A stretch of DNA of 64,000 nt from Gorsachius magnificus (taxonomy: Eukaryota; Chordata; Aves; Pelecaniformes; Ardeidae), in contig CM067086.1 of NCBI GenBank assembly GCA_034008185.1, forward strand, positions 41,186,507-41,250,506, read 5' to 3'. The notes under the pieces were generated by a model. It was not told where the DNA came from. It was given only the letters and a program-made list of their open reading frames with translations, and made no database searches. Positions 25,126 to 37,263 of the stretch are shown here, piece by piece (positions within the stretch are counted from its first letter, which is position 1; every line of letters starts with the position of its first letter). A program made the translations under genes and the position numbers.

Positions 25126-28100
25126 GTAAGTGAGTGTGAACATCAACCACTTGATTACAAATCCTAGGCACGTGCTTAGTCCTGAAAGATATATTGAGGA
25201 TCAAACACCTTAGGACAAAAACTCTTTATAATTTAATCACTGTTCCTGATTCTGCTGTCTGCCTGTTAATTGCTGCACACCTCTTATATTGTCTGACCAA
25301 AAGGCCACCCTGTGCTCCTTTAACAGTCTCACCTTATAGAATAAAATCAGGATGATTAGACCATCTTTTAAAAATACGACTCATTTCATTATAAATGAAA
25401 GATATGCTTGTATTCTCTGGCAAACCATAAGCAATGAAAGTAGTCTCCAAAATGTATTCTCCTTGATAAGAACATCATGTGCTGTACAATTTTATGAGCT
25501 GTGCCTTACCTTTGGCCTGTGGAATGCATGTGAAATACTCCAGAAAGAATATCCAAAGTGATGTCTCTGTTCCTTTTAACTGCTTGTAAGTCTCATGAAA
25601 CAACAGAATCCCATATCCTCAGCTGTGGAAGCCTCTAAATTGCAAGCAAATAGAATCCACTGAAAAACATCCTAAACCCAAACTTAAATAGCTTGACACT
25701 AACTGCATCTGTGGTTCCTTGAACTCTTATTTCTGTCAACTCCTCTCTGATATTTAGAAGTCTATTTGAAATCAGATGGGACTTCATTCTCAAAGTCCAG
25801 ATCATCAGTTAAAGAGCACATTTGAATCCTCTGTTTTATCCTCTGCCAAGATCATTTCAATTTCCCTGAGGCACGCATCAAATGCAGTTATCTAAGTAAT
25901 GGGAGATGAGATCATGTCATTCCTGATCTCAGGTTTCTAGACAACGCCCACACTCTGGGACAGCAAAAGCTCACTATAGTGAAACCTTCAACCAAATATT
26001 TACACAGAATGTTTACATACGCATGGGAGCTTTGACGCTGTACGGGTATTCTCCTATCCAGGGAATCACCTTGTTTTTATAAGCTGACACTATTTACATG
26101 ACTCTCAAGTCAGCTCAAATTCCTGATACTTCAATGTTTGCTTGAAACATTTCACAAAGGGTTGTGATTCTTCCCTTCTTTACATTACTTCACTTACTAC
26201 TCTGTGATACTATGCACGGAGAGAGTTTACACACAGAGGAATCATTAGCTTCACTTATGTAAATTTCTTGGATTGGGCTGTCTATTCATCAGATGCTACA
26301 GTGACAGTTGTCTCTGGGTTATCGATAACCTGACGTTCTCAGCTGACTGTAGGAGAGCATCCCTTCTCTGTGTACTCAGCTGAGTTTAGATGAGCACACT
26401 ATTCTACATATGCATTATGTAAATAAGATGAGCATCCAGAGTCTCAGAAACGGAACTGAATAATAATCCTACACTGTTAGAAATAAGTCTAGGGGATTTA
26501 TTCGGCGGCGGCTCTTAATAAATCCATATAAGCTGACATCTAAGTGTACTTGTCAATGTTGCTACTATATTTAATCTTTAGTCTGTTTTCTAATTCAAAG
26601 TGACCTCTATGTTCATCTGTTCTAAAACAATCCCCCCAAACCAGTAGCTGAATCTCACATTTCTTCGTGAAATCATTGTCTCAGATTTGAAAGTCTGTTT
26701 TCAATACATGCCAAGAGTAAGAACCTTCAGGATGAGATATCTTGTACCTCTTCTGCAGGACTGAGGGGGTGGGGTTTGTTTTGTTTGCTGTTGCCTGTGA
26801 ATTTTGTCATTGACGGCATTTCAGCTCATATATACTTGTTTCTGTTACATCTCAAGTTTGGATATAGACTTGTTCTAAAAAGTGAAAAAGATGGAGGGAA
26901 GGGGTTTTGTGCCTGTTTGGTCATAGGCGTTCAGTGCTTGGAAGGTTTCATCACATCAGAATGAGACTTCCCATGTCCTCAGCCCTGTGTCATTCACAAA
27001 ACTCAATTGCCCATAGCTTTGCTCGTTATGTTTTGTGGCAAGGTATGTAATTCACCATAGGTCATTCTGAATTTATGCTTAGTACTTTTTTGAGCTCTGA
27101 CGTGAGTGACTGTCTCTGCTTCTGTAGACTTTGGTTTAATCAGAAAATAAGTTGTCATTTGTGTCACTGAAAAATAGCTTGTGGTAATTCCTGCAGGGAG
27201 ATTTCCAGCCTTTGTGAGTCTTTTTCATTTACCGCATTGCTGGCACGTATGGGATTTTGTTTGCGTTCACACCCCTGTAAAACGGTCAGCCGAAGTCAAT
27301 TCCAAGGCATTGGGAGCTGTGTTCTCCCCACCTACAGCTTCTTCCCAGAGTCCTAGGAGTCTTCCAGTGTAGAGCTGCTCTTCTGGAGCCTCTCAGCCAA
27401 GCATGTGTCCACTGACTAAGGATTATTCTTGAGATGATTTGTCACTCAGAGTTGGCGTAGCTCTCTGAAACTTTCCTGTACTTTAAATGTCGCCTTACTG
27501 GCTCCCGTGGCTCTGGATGAAAGGTGACCGTTAGAAAACTTTCTCTGGCTGATCCTCACATTTTGCAGTTTCAAAAACTGGAGTGTCTTAGCCACCCTTA
27601 AATGCTCAACAATTTCTCTGATACAGGACTTACTCCTGGATTTCTTCCTTTTCTCCTCCAACATGTCTAAAAGTGGCCTCTACCCAATGCTGTGATGTCG
27701 TGATGATGTAATGAGAGCCTGATATAATGTTTGGCCCAGATGCCATCAGAGGCTCTTTGGCTTGGATTTTCTGTCCCCATCCAGACCTCTTGGCCTTCAG
27801 AAATACCTAACCAATAGAAAATACTAGGAGCAGGTAGGCCATCTGAATGCTAAACCTAACCTTGAAATCCAAAGATCTGTAATTTTTAACAGTTGTGAAG
27901 AAAATGAAGGCACAATGTTGAAAGTGTAAAGATGAACGAGAATTTCTGTAAGTATCTAAAAATTGTACAGATTATAATGAAAAGTCATTTGTACTGAATC
28001 CATATGAAAATAGTATAAACTCCAGAAGAACTATACTTAGTTACTCCAAAGGAAGCTGATATCTACATTTTTGAAAGGGTACAGAAAATTAAAAAAAAAA

Positions 28101-30411
28101 GCTGAACAAGAAGGAAAGAGTAGAGGGAAGGACAGGAGATGGATGAGAAAGAACTTAAGAATATCTGTGAATTGGTAATTAATGTAAAAGTGCCTTAAAC
28201 TTTTCAATGCTCATTGCCCTTCTCAGTGAGTAAAATAAATCATGCAGATGAAAAAAAATCCAAAGACTCTTACAGGGTTACGTTTGTGAGATTTCTTTCC
28301 AGCTCTTCACAAGAAGAGTATAAGATTTCTAATATGCAATACTTAACTGATTGAGGAGTTTGAAAAGTATTGTACTCTGTCAGACAGTAAGTGCAACCAC
28401 TCCTGCAGTACGGAAGAATGAAATATTAGAGCTGCTTTCTGGCTTAGCTTGAAATGCTGAGCGTTCCCTTCAGGAAAGAACATGTTTGCCTGTGATACCA
28501 GAATCCATTGCAAGGCCTCATGGAAATGGGCGGGGTGGGGGGTGGGATGCATGGGGTTGAAGAACTCTCACTGAGAGATGAAGCCGCAGGCTTCTTTCTG
28601 CACCCCGTAGATCTGAGTGAGAGGCAATACAAAATCCACCACTGCTAGAAAAACCAGAACAAAATAGCTTAGATAACATCAAATAGTTTCAAGTGCTTTG
28701 TTATGTAGTTCGTATGTTAATTGACTGGAGAATAGATCAAGTTGTGAGGAGCAAGTCCCTTTTTCTGCTATGGTTGCAGGCAACCATCAATACAGAGAAA
28801 CAAGCCTTAAAAAAAGGCAATAACATGTTCATGCATATTCATGAACTTATTAACCCATTACTGCTTATATTTGTTTCAGAAAACACTGCAAGTCTAAGCA
28901 ATTAAAAATGAGACATACATTCCTGTGAACTATTTTCTGTTATTAAAATAACAACAAATGTGACCCAACTGGAAGGTTTTCCCATCTGTACTTGCTATGG
29001 AGCAGCTAAATATTGTGCTGCAGCCCTAAATGTTGCAGAAGGAGCTTTCTTTTTATACTGTGATACTGCATTGCTTGTCTGCACATGGGTATGTTCCATA
29101 TTGATTGCTCCTGATTGTCTCCATGTGTGAACGCTTTTGTGCTAGAATAAGAATGGGTGAAACCTAGCTTTCAAACCTTACAGGAACGAAACCCTCTTCA
29201 TGAGAAATAACAGTGCCCAAGCTTGCAATTAATTGGGAACAGCTACTGAATTATGGAGGCATGAACTAAGTCTGAAAAGCCCATAAACTCACATTAAAAC
29301 TGTATGGAAGGACATAGAACAAAGCTGTTTATGTCTTGGAGAATAAGGGTGCAGGCCATTTAATTGACAGAAGTGTAGCATTTACACTGCACGTGGCCAA
29401 GGGAAGGCTAAACCCATTTGATTCATCCAAACATATTCCAGAAAGGACTGAAGCAAAGGATTGGCTGATACAGGAGAAACCCAAAAGAGATTAATACACC
29501 TCTATGCTATTCCATGTTTAGGAATTTGAAATGCAGTTTGAGTCTTGATATCTTATGCTGCATGGCCAACATCATGAAAATGGGGTTGTTAGCCAGACTA
29601 CTCTTAGTTTCACTTTAATTTTAATTGAGTGCTATACATGTTGCTAATACAGGGAGTTGTTCATCATTAGGTGGAGATTAATTTAATTTTTACTTTTTTT
29701 CCACTCCCTCAGCTTTTCTGACAGTTTAAATATAGTTGTTCCTTTTAACTATCCTTGCCCAAAAATGACAAAAAACTTTCTTCTTCACTTCTAATTCTGT
29801 CTTGGTCTTTCTCGAGTACAGTTGACTAGTGGTTTGTGTGATATCAGGAAGGAAAAACAAAGAATGCAAGGGCATTTCTGTAAATAGGAAATATGAAAGT
29901 GATTGTTCCTGTCTTCTGTATATGGCACAAAGAGGCTGCTTCTGTTAAAGATTGGATACAGTTTTATGGCTCTGTGTAGTATAATTTTGTGCAATTACCT
30001 CAGTGTGGTTCAGAAAAATAACTGTAAATGTGGCCACGTAGGGTTCCACGGCTGTTTCTCATTTATTTCGTTGAAACTTTTTTCCTTCTTTAAGTTAAAT
30101 AAAAGTTTTGTCAACACAGCTAAAACACAGAATATGTGGGTCAAGGTATTATCTGTCTCAGTTCTGTATCAACAGCAATCATACATATTTTACTTTTGGA
30201 AATAATGTCATCATTCTGCAGAAAATAGGCTGAAGTGCTATCCAGCCCAACCCAGTTTTGCCTCCTTTCCCTTTTCTCCTGCCCCAGCTTAGGGATTTGC
30301 AGTGCTATTGGGAGAAAAAGCTGTGACAATGTGCTCACAGTTCCTTGTTCATAAAGTTAAGCTTATGCCTAACTGTTCAGCACGTGGGATGTCCCACCAA
30401 TTTGTGTTTAG

Positions 30412-30560
30412 AAAACTGGATCGGGATTCAGGAATTTGGACTGCTGGTTTTGGCTTCATGTCAGACTTCTTGTGCTTCCTAGGCAAATCATTCAGGCTCT
30501 GGCTGCATCAGTTTCCCAGTGTATTTCCATGTACTATGTGTAATTTGTGAAGCTGAACAG
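30412..30560 (+). mobile_element. MIR-like SINE, degenerate, plus orientation
   Basis: MIR blocks appear in order: 'ggattcaggaatttgg', then 'ggcttcatgtcagacttct' (compare tctgccactgacttcct), 'ttcctaggcaaatcattcagg' (compare ccttgggcaagtcacttaa), and 'ctgcatcagtttcccagtgta' (compare gcctcagtttccccatctgta). The region after the last block is too diverged to follow. No target-site duplication is visible. Identification is from the order and spacing of remembered MIR core motifs. Confidence 0.75.
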
Positions 30561-31116
30561 CCTTTGCGACACGCCTAAGTGAAGGGCGGTGAGTTGCTAT
30601 CACTTTGAACTTTGTATACAATCTGACCAAGATTAGAAAATCCAGTGATTGAACCGCTGATGGCAAAGCTGTAAGCCAGAGCTCCCCTTTCAACTCACAC
30701 CTCTAGGTCTGCTAAAGTGTGAAATTTTAAAGGAGAAAAATAGTAGAAGGCTTCCAAATGAAAACGGCTAAAAGCGAAGGTTAATTTTAGAAATTGGAAC
30801 TTGGTAGTTATCTGCAGACCTAGAATAAAAGCAGACAAACAGGAGCAGCAGTGAGTGCTAAACATCTTTTCCTAGCTACTAGGAATGGTGACCTACCACC
30901 AGATCTTTTAATTTCTGGCAAAATTCCTGGTAGATGCATGTGTCATTGAAGGCTGCTCATGGAAAACCGTTGTCAGTACTATCTGCTCCACTTTATTTCC
31001 TGATACAGCTTGTTTGCTTGCTTTCTTGCAATAGAAACAGATCCATTGAGGTAAATGGAAATTTTGCCTTTGACTGCAGCAGGACCCACATTTCACCACT
31101 GATCTGTTGGTTTGGG

Positions 31117-31142
31117 TTTTTTTTTTTGGGGGGGGGGTGGGG
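31117..31142 (+). repeat. T-run/G-run junction
   Basis: Eleven T are followed directly by ten G, one T and four G. The G part could contribute to a quadruplex. Such junctions slip in replication and are often mis-sequenced, so the exact length is doubtful. Confidence 0.85.
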
Positions 31143-32125
31143 TGTTAAGTTTAGCTAAAAAAGTTGTTATGAAATCATGTAATTATGACATGTTTCATGT
31201 GAAATCAGTTTGTTATGGGACTCCACAGATTAATTTTGTATTGGCTGTCTTATAAAAAAGGCAAACCTTTCTGTGTCTGTATTTTCAAAATATATGTCCT
31301 CTCAGAGAAATAATTTATCAGCTTAAAGCTAAAAATATCATAAACTTGTATCTGCTTTTAAACAGTCTGTACGTATCTCAGGCTGAAAGCCTTTGGTTTC
31401 TCCTTCTCACAGCGTAAATTTCTGGATGTACTATTTTATGCTGTATAAAATATCTTCTCTTTATTATTATTACTTACTGTATGTTACAACTGAGAAATTT
31501 ATGATAAAAAAACTTCATTTGGAGCACCTCAGAGCCAGAGACTATATTTTGTGCCTTGGGCTTTAAAAGTGCTAAATACATTTCAGTGTGAACTTCTGTA
31601 TGATAAGGAATTCATCTTTAAAATGTTCATATTTATCAACGTTATCAAAAAAACATGACTGGATGTGAATGTTCCAACATATTTGTTTTCTTGCTATTAA
31701 ACTAAACTGACATTCTGAAAGGACATTCTCAAAGCAACTTCTTCAGATGCTGCTAAGTTGTATTTATAATTAGTTCCTAATTTAGCTATGCAAGCAGAAG
31801 GGAGGAGGGATGCTTATGTTTTGCCAGATATGTGGTTTTTTTCCCTTTTTAATGTAATTATAGGAGGGTTTTTGCATTTAAACCATCTTAACAGACATCC
31901 TCTCCTCAGCTACCAATGTGTAGTTATTGCATTTATGCATTCAACTTCTTAGTCAAGTGATGCTATTTTTTTTTCTGCTGCTGCCTGACAGCCACTAATA
32001 ATAACACATGAGGACAGTCAGACAAAATGAAGACAAATGCTGCTTGTCGCAGCAGAATCATAATGTCTCCAGACTCAGTAAAGACAGTCTAACTGTATGT
32101 GGATGCTCCTTATAGCTTATTTAGG

Positions 32126-32163
32126 CCTGTGGTTTTTCCCTGTGGTTTTTTTTTTTTTTTTTT
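32126..32163 (+). repeat. Duplicated cctgtggttttt unit ending in an 18-base T run
   Basis: The 12-base unit cctgtggttttt occurs at 32126-32137 and 32139-32150 (13-bp period), the second copy running on into T32146-T32163. This looks like local slippage beside an expanding T run. Confidence 0.9.
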
Positions 32164-33181
32164 CCTTTTCCAAAAGCACAAACATTGTGCAGAAATACAT
32201 TAAGGCAACATATGGGCCTGTTAGTTAGCCAAAACAATGTGGAGCCATGGAGAATAGAGATTGCAACGCACAGATGGATATTGTAAAAAATTCATGAGTG
32301 GCATAACGGATCTAAAAGGTAAATTTTAGTAAAAATTCAAGTGGAAAGCATAGAAAATGGTTAAGAATAGGGCTTTACAAGATTTTTAAATCACCTGATA
32401 TGAAACATTGCAAATATTGTACAGATGTGTTTATTCTATTATTTGATAATCATGTTTCATCATGGCAATAATTATGTCTATATAGATATATGCCATCAGA
32501 AGTAGATTGCTGATAAACAATAGCACTTTTTTCTACTTGATGTAAACTCTGCAGTATTAAATATCCATATTATTTCCAGTTCAATATTAGAAAATGTCAG
32601 TCATTGTGACAAGCCTGGCAAGAGCAGTGCATCGAACAGCCCTCTGTGTAGTGAAGTGCTGGTTTAAATAATCACACTTCCATGTTACATTACTTTGTTG
32701 GTAAAATCAGACTCTATACAGAAAATGAGCAAATAGTGCTTCTCTCCTCTAAATTCACTTCTTTGTAACAAAACTAAACAGCTCACTGAAACAGAAGGGA
32801 ATTGCTTTTGCAACGGGCAACATGCAGTGTGCTTACCCGCAACTAAAATCTGATGTGATTTTGCTTGGATGTAATTGAGGGCAGAGTTTGGTATTTAAAA
32901 TAACATTTATATTATCTCTGGAACTTCTATTGGGCTCTTTATTAAAGGATTATATGCTATGGAAATTTTTTAAATCATGGGATTGGTTTTGTTCCGTTCT
33001 CTTGATTATCCTAGATCTGCTTTGAAAAGCTAGTGCACTAGAAGTCAATATTCTTCTGCATTAAAAAAATATTTACAAATTTGACATGCGCACTTTCTTG
33101 AATACACTAAGCAGCTACATGTTGATACTGATATATCCTTGAGCTTCGTTCATACACTAGCTGATCTCACTACAATTATAG

Positions 33182-33282
33182 CAGCTGCTGGTTTGGATAG
33201 GGAAAACAATGGGAGCGCTGGTACGGAAAGAGAATCCAGAAAGGCCAGGGACATTATGAGCGTTGCCCGATGTGAACCTGAG
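33182..33282 (+). other. Exon-like island with consensus donor, unrecognised
   Basis: The island ends at a near-perfect donor, CTGAG|gtaagt at 33283, and starts after a weak acceptor (tacaattatag, ending 33181; an alternative CAG ends at 33184). A frame open from 33139 to 33372 crosses it, ends a codon exactly at the donor, and reads a hydrophilic peptide GLDRENNGSAG…SVARCEPE. Four CpGs occur in 101 nt, above the local background. I recognise no family. A second short candidate (acceptor ending 33400, tttcttgcctataattacag) follows. It could be an lncRNA or pseudo-exon. No coding function is claimed. Confidence 0.2.
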
Positions 33283-35084
33283 GTAAGTGACAGGAGTCAT
33301 CAAGAACTGGGGAAAGGGGACAGGAACATGCCTAAGGTAAATGTTCCATTATTTCTTTGCTTGTTGAACTAGAAGCCTTGTTTCTTGCCTATAATTACAG
33401 GTAATGAAGAGAACACTAGGACAGAAAAGGCAACTGATTCAAAGGTGCTTTTCAAGATTTTTTTATTTAGAAGTTTTATGCTATCAGTACACCCTCAGCT
33501 AGAGAAGCCAAATGTCCAGACCTTGTCAGTCAAAAGATGACTTTAAATCAAAAGGTGTAGTTCTCTTATGTGGATACAAGGTTTGAAATCATGGATAGTT
33601 CACAACTTTTCTTTCCGCAGAACTATTCCGGAGAGGAAAAAAAAAAAAGGAGATGAAAGGAAAAGGAATGTAGTACCATTGCAAATTTATCTCTCTTTTA
33701 TCAATACAAAATTTGTACGAAGATAAGAAATGTACTGCTTGGAATCATACATTCATAGCCAACTATTTCATCAGCTGTCCATAAGTTTAACAGGACTACT
33801 ACCTAAAATTTCTTGAGAAGGCTATGTCCGCTCTACAATCCTAAGCAGAAATGTTTATTGCAGAAATCTCTTCTCTTTAGATTTCAGTGAAACATTCAGC
33901 TTTCCCATCTGTTGTGGTTTTTATTGTAACTCCATTGGTAGAGGACACTTTCAAGTAGAGATTTGAAGTAAAGATGGAAGATGGCATTGTGGGTGCTTGG
34001 GGAAAGCTGTTTCGCATGCAGTGCAGCAACTAAAATTACATAGAGTTTTACCTGGATAATTTTATATATCAAAAGTGCTCTGATTTGTAGAACAGGAGCA
34101 GATCAATATTCCTATATGAAGGTAAGAGAGAGCAAATAGGCAAGATAGTACCTGGAAAAGTATCTTGTACCCAATTTAGTAAAAAAAGAGTAACAGAGAG
34201 AAAGTCGCAGAAATCATGACATTAGATGATACTGACCCAGGAAATGCATAATTTTAATACAATTTTTTAATAAACAGACAAAGTAAAGTTGTTTGTGGGG
34301 TGGTAGAAGAAGGGATGACAGAAGTTGAGACACATGGTGATGGAAGCCTTGACAAAGTTCTACTTAGTAGATGAGGAAGAAAGGCAAGATAACAGGAACG
34401 TTATGCAGGGAGACTTGACAATGTTATGCCCAAATTAGAAGTCAGGGAATGATCCAAATATTTCCATTAGAACCGTTTGTATATCTGGTTCTCATGGAAA
34501 AATAATTTTGATGTTGTTAGCCAACTGTTTGCGTCAAGAAGAGATATCTGTCCCTTCCTAAAGCACTGTTTGAATTTCAAGGGACTCTTCCCAAACCAAA
34601 TGTCAGAAATGTTCTATGCTGCTAGAAAAGAACAGAAAAATAGAAGCACATTTTCATATTCAGGTGAATATTTAAAGGGGAAAAATGCCTTTCAAAATAG
34701 TAGCAGTAGTGTTGTATTTGGAATATTAAAACAATTATATTTGTCCAAATAAAAGACCTATAAAGCTAAGCACGCTTCAAATACAGATGTCAAACATAAT
34801 CCTGCCAAAATTTAGAACTGTAAAAAAATGTGGTACCTGCAAAATTGAAAGGTATGGCTTTATTTTAAGGCCCATGCCTTAATTTATATGACTGTACATA
34901 GTAATGGACAACTTTCCCTACGACAGTAATATACAGAACTAACGGTTTGCTGACATTCTGATGTCATTACAGTGGCATAACTTTGGAGGTGGGACTAAAA
35001 CCTGATTGCTTGCTATTTTAAGATGAGACAATTCAGGAGGTGCTACCAATTCACCTCCTAGCTCTATGTCAAGATTCTCCCTGT

Positions 35085-35370
35085 AAATTAAATTATTAAT
35101 TGGCATGTATGTCTGTTTATTTAATGAGGAGCGTGACAGCCTTTACTGGCACATATGTGAGAACAAAAACATCACAGTAGGAGCTTCTAAACTGCCCGGC
35201 AAGCCAAGGGGTTAAGCAGTTTGATATGCTGTATTAAAAGTAGCTGTTATTAGCAAATGTTGTCTGGCTAGTTGCAACATAAATACCAGAATGTGATATT
35301 CATATGGAAGAAAATATAGCATGTTTATGCAATTAGTAAGTCTGTAGTAAAGATAAAACTTTCCACATTC
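35085..35370. promoter_or_regulatory. Candidate conserved non-coding element (TAAT-rich)
   Basis: The stretch combines dense homeodomain-type cores (aattaaattattaattgg at 35085-35103 and TTTAATGA at 35120-35127), a TALE-type TGACAG and later ATGCAAT-type blocks, with no simple repeat and no open frame. This composition is typical of ancient vertebrate enhancers in gene deserts. I have no alignment, so conservation is a guess. Confidence 0.15.
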
Positions 35371-35429
35371 TTTCATTTTCACTTATTTGTGTGAAGCCCA
35401 TAGCCGGTTATTTTCTAAGTTTTACAAAA

Positions 35430-35915
35430 TCATATCCCATTCAAAGCCCAGCTTTGACTGTGGCTGCATGGGGCAGGGCTGGTAAGAGGCACAGACGATA
35501 GCAGATGGATTCTGTAATGCAGGAATGTGCACGGGTCAGAATCCTGCAGGACAGAATACATACCGATCAGCAGGGTGGCCAAATTCCCCCCTCCCAGCTG
35601 GTTTCTCAAGAGCCAAGTAGTAACCTCTTCAAGTCCTGTTAGCCAGCAGCAACATGGATAAGAAAATTTTCCATTTGTTGACGTTGTTCCATTTCCAGTT
35701 GTGTGACTCCAGAAAACACGGATCTGCAGAGTATTCACCCACGTTATGTCTGCTTCATGCAATAAGCTCTGTACAAGGTTGCTCGTGGTCCTTAGTAATA
35801 TATATTCTTCTATAATAACTTTTTTTCTTAAATGATACAGAATTTTCTCAAATGGCTTTTTGGAATTGTCCACGGAGGACACTTTTGGGTCCTGAGCCTG
35901 CATCGTTGCAGTCAT
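35430..35915 (-). other. Longest open frame, 161 codons, probably chance
   Basis: The frame starts at a true ATG (MTATMQAQDPKVSSVDNSKK) and ends SQSWALNGI. I see no signal peptide, catalytic motif, zinc finger, repeat or transmembrane pattern of a known family; a CCCW cluster lies near the middle. The local sequence is somewhat richer in GC than its surroundings, which lengthens frames. With about 0.066 stops per codon at this base composition, I roughly estimate a 0.1-0.2 chance of one frame this long in 64 kb of random sequence, so it is noteworthy but not proof. It could be a pseudogene scrap, an lncRNA segment or noise. Confidence 0.12.
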
Positions 35916-37240
35916 GGGAAATTTTTGTTATTGACAGTGAGGCAAGCAGGGTCAGTCCTATCAGCACATATTTAAAAGAAAAGAGAATCATGCTGTGTTT
36001 TGGTTCTTCTTTTGTATTTCTAACAGATACAATGGCTGAGTGGAATAGGAGGCATATTAAGCTGTAGCATATATATGGATCCTCTTTAGGACCTCACTCA
36101 TAATCCTCTCCCTATTCACCTGTAGGCATATATGTGATGAAACTTCTGAAAAGGTGAAAATATTATATAATGTAAGAAACAGCAAATGGCTTGTATTCTT
36201 AAGGTTCATTGACATTTGACCTTCTTTAACACTTGAATATTCTGATTACCTGATGGGACTTCGGAAGCATAACTGACTTCAGACTCATTTATTTCCCTTT
36301 GCATTTTTTTCATGCATCGCTATCAAGTTTGGAAAAAAAAATGCAGACATCTAGAAACTGAGGAAAAAATAGACTGTGTAAATTTGTCGTAGACATTTCA
36401 ACCACTGATATACTGGTACTTTAATCTTCTATTAATATGAAAGATCAGATTAACTTCCTCTTTCCCATGGCTTCTTGTGCATTCTTTATAACTAAAAATG
36501 TTGTTATATATTTCTTGGGAATGCCAAAGGAATAAGTTAAAGTGAGTGGAAATTACAAAATAGAAACTGCAAAACAACATACAGACCACTCTTAATGTCA
36601 CAGTAGCATTTTATAGTTCTGGAAGGCAAATCAAAAGATTTTTGCAGACTGGCGTTATCAGTAAGTTATCACAAAATGGAAATTGATTCTGAGTGGATTC
36701 TAAAACATGGCTATATGGGGCAGAAGCAAATCCGATGGTCTGTGCTGCCTTCCAGTTCTCTGTTGCTATATTTTTCATGAAAAGAAAACAGAAAAATCTT
36801 GTTAAATGACATTTCTCTCTGGGTTTAATATTGTGTGTATGAGTGCCTGATCAATAATTAGATAGTGTTTCTTCAAGTTCCACATGTTGCTTTATATAGA
36901 TTTTGACTAAAAATAAAAATACTGATTATTCTTTATAGGCACACAATGCCCTAGTGAAGGAAAACGTGAAGATTAGAGTGGTTTTTGAAGGAAATTCTTT
37001 TCCCACATTTTTAGCCAACGTGTTTCATGAAAGCATTTCATTCTTGAAAAAGGCCTTAAAATTATTACATCAATGCACCATTTGTATATTGGTGATTTGC
37101 TGAAGTAATTGATGGGCATTAGCATAGATACTGCTTGTTTAATCTCCGTATTGTCTATACATTGGCAGGGTTCGCCTGCTTTTTCACATTCTGTTTCAAA
37201 GGAGCCCTCTGCTGGACAGCCTGGCTTGATGTATAGTACT

Positions 37241-37263
37241 TGTGTGTGTGTGCACACATGCAC
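37241..37263 (+). repeat. (TG)6 followed by CACACA: alternating purine-pyrimidine tract
   Basis: All 23 bases alternate pyrimidine and purine, and TGTGTGCACACA at 37247-37258 is a perfect palindrome. Such tracts can adopt left-handed Z-DNA or a small cruciform under negative supercoiling. It is an ordinary dinucleotide microsatellite seed. Confidence 0.85.

Larger units (their letters stand above)
24001..32000. other. Non-coding stretch with one exon-like island and a MIR
   Basis: No recognisable gene. It contains an exon-like island at 25001-25125, a 14-bp palindrome at 26317-26330, an isolated triple CGG at 26513-26522, a small hairpin at 28827-28846, a MIR-like SINE near 30.4 kb and a T-run/G-run junction near 31.1 kb. 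The remaining sequence is AT-rich, with no open frame above about 100 codons. Confidence 0.7.
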
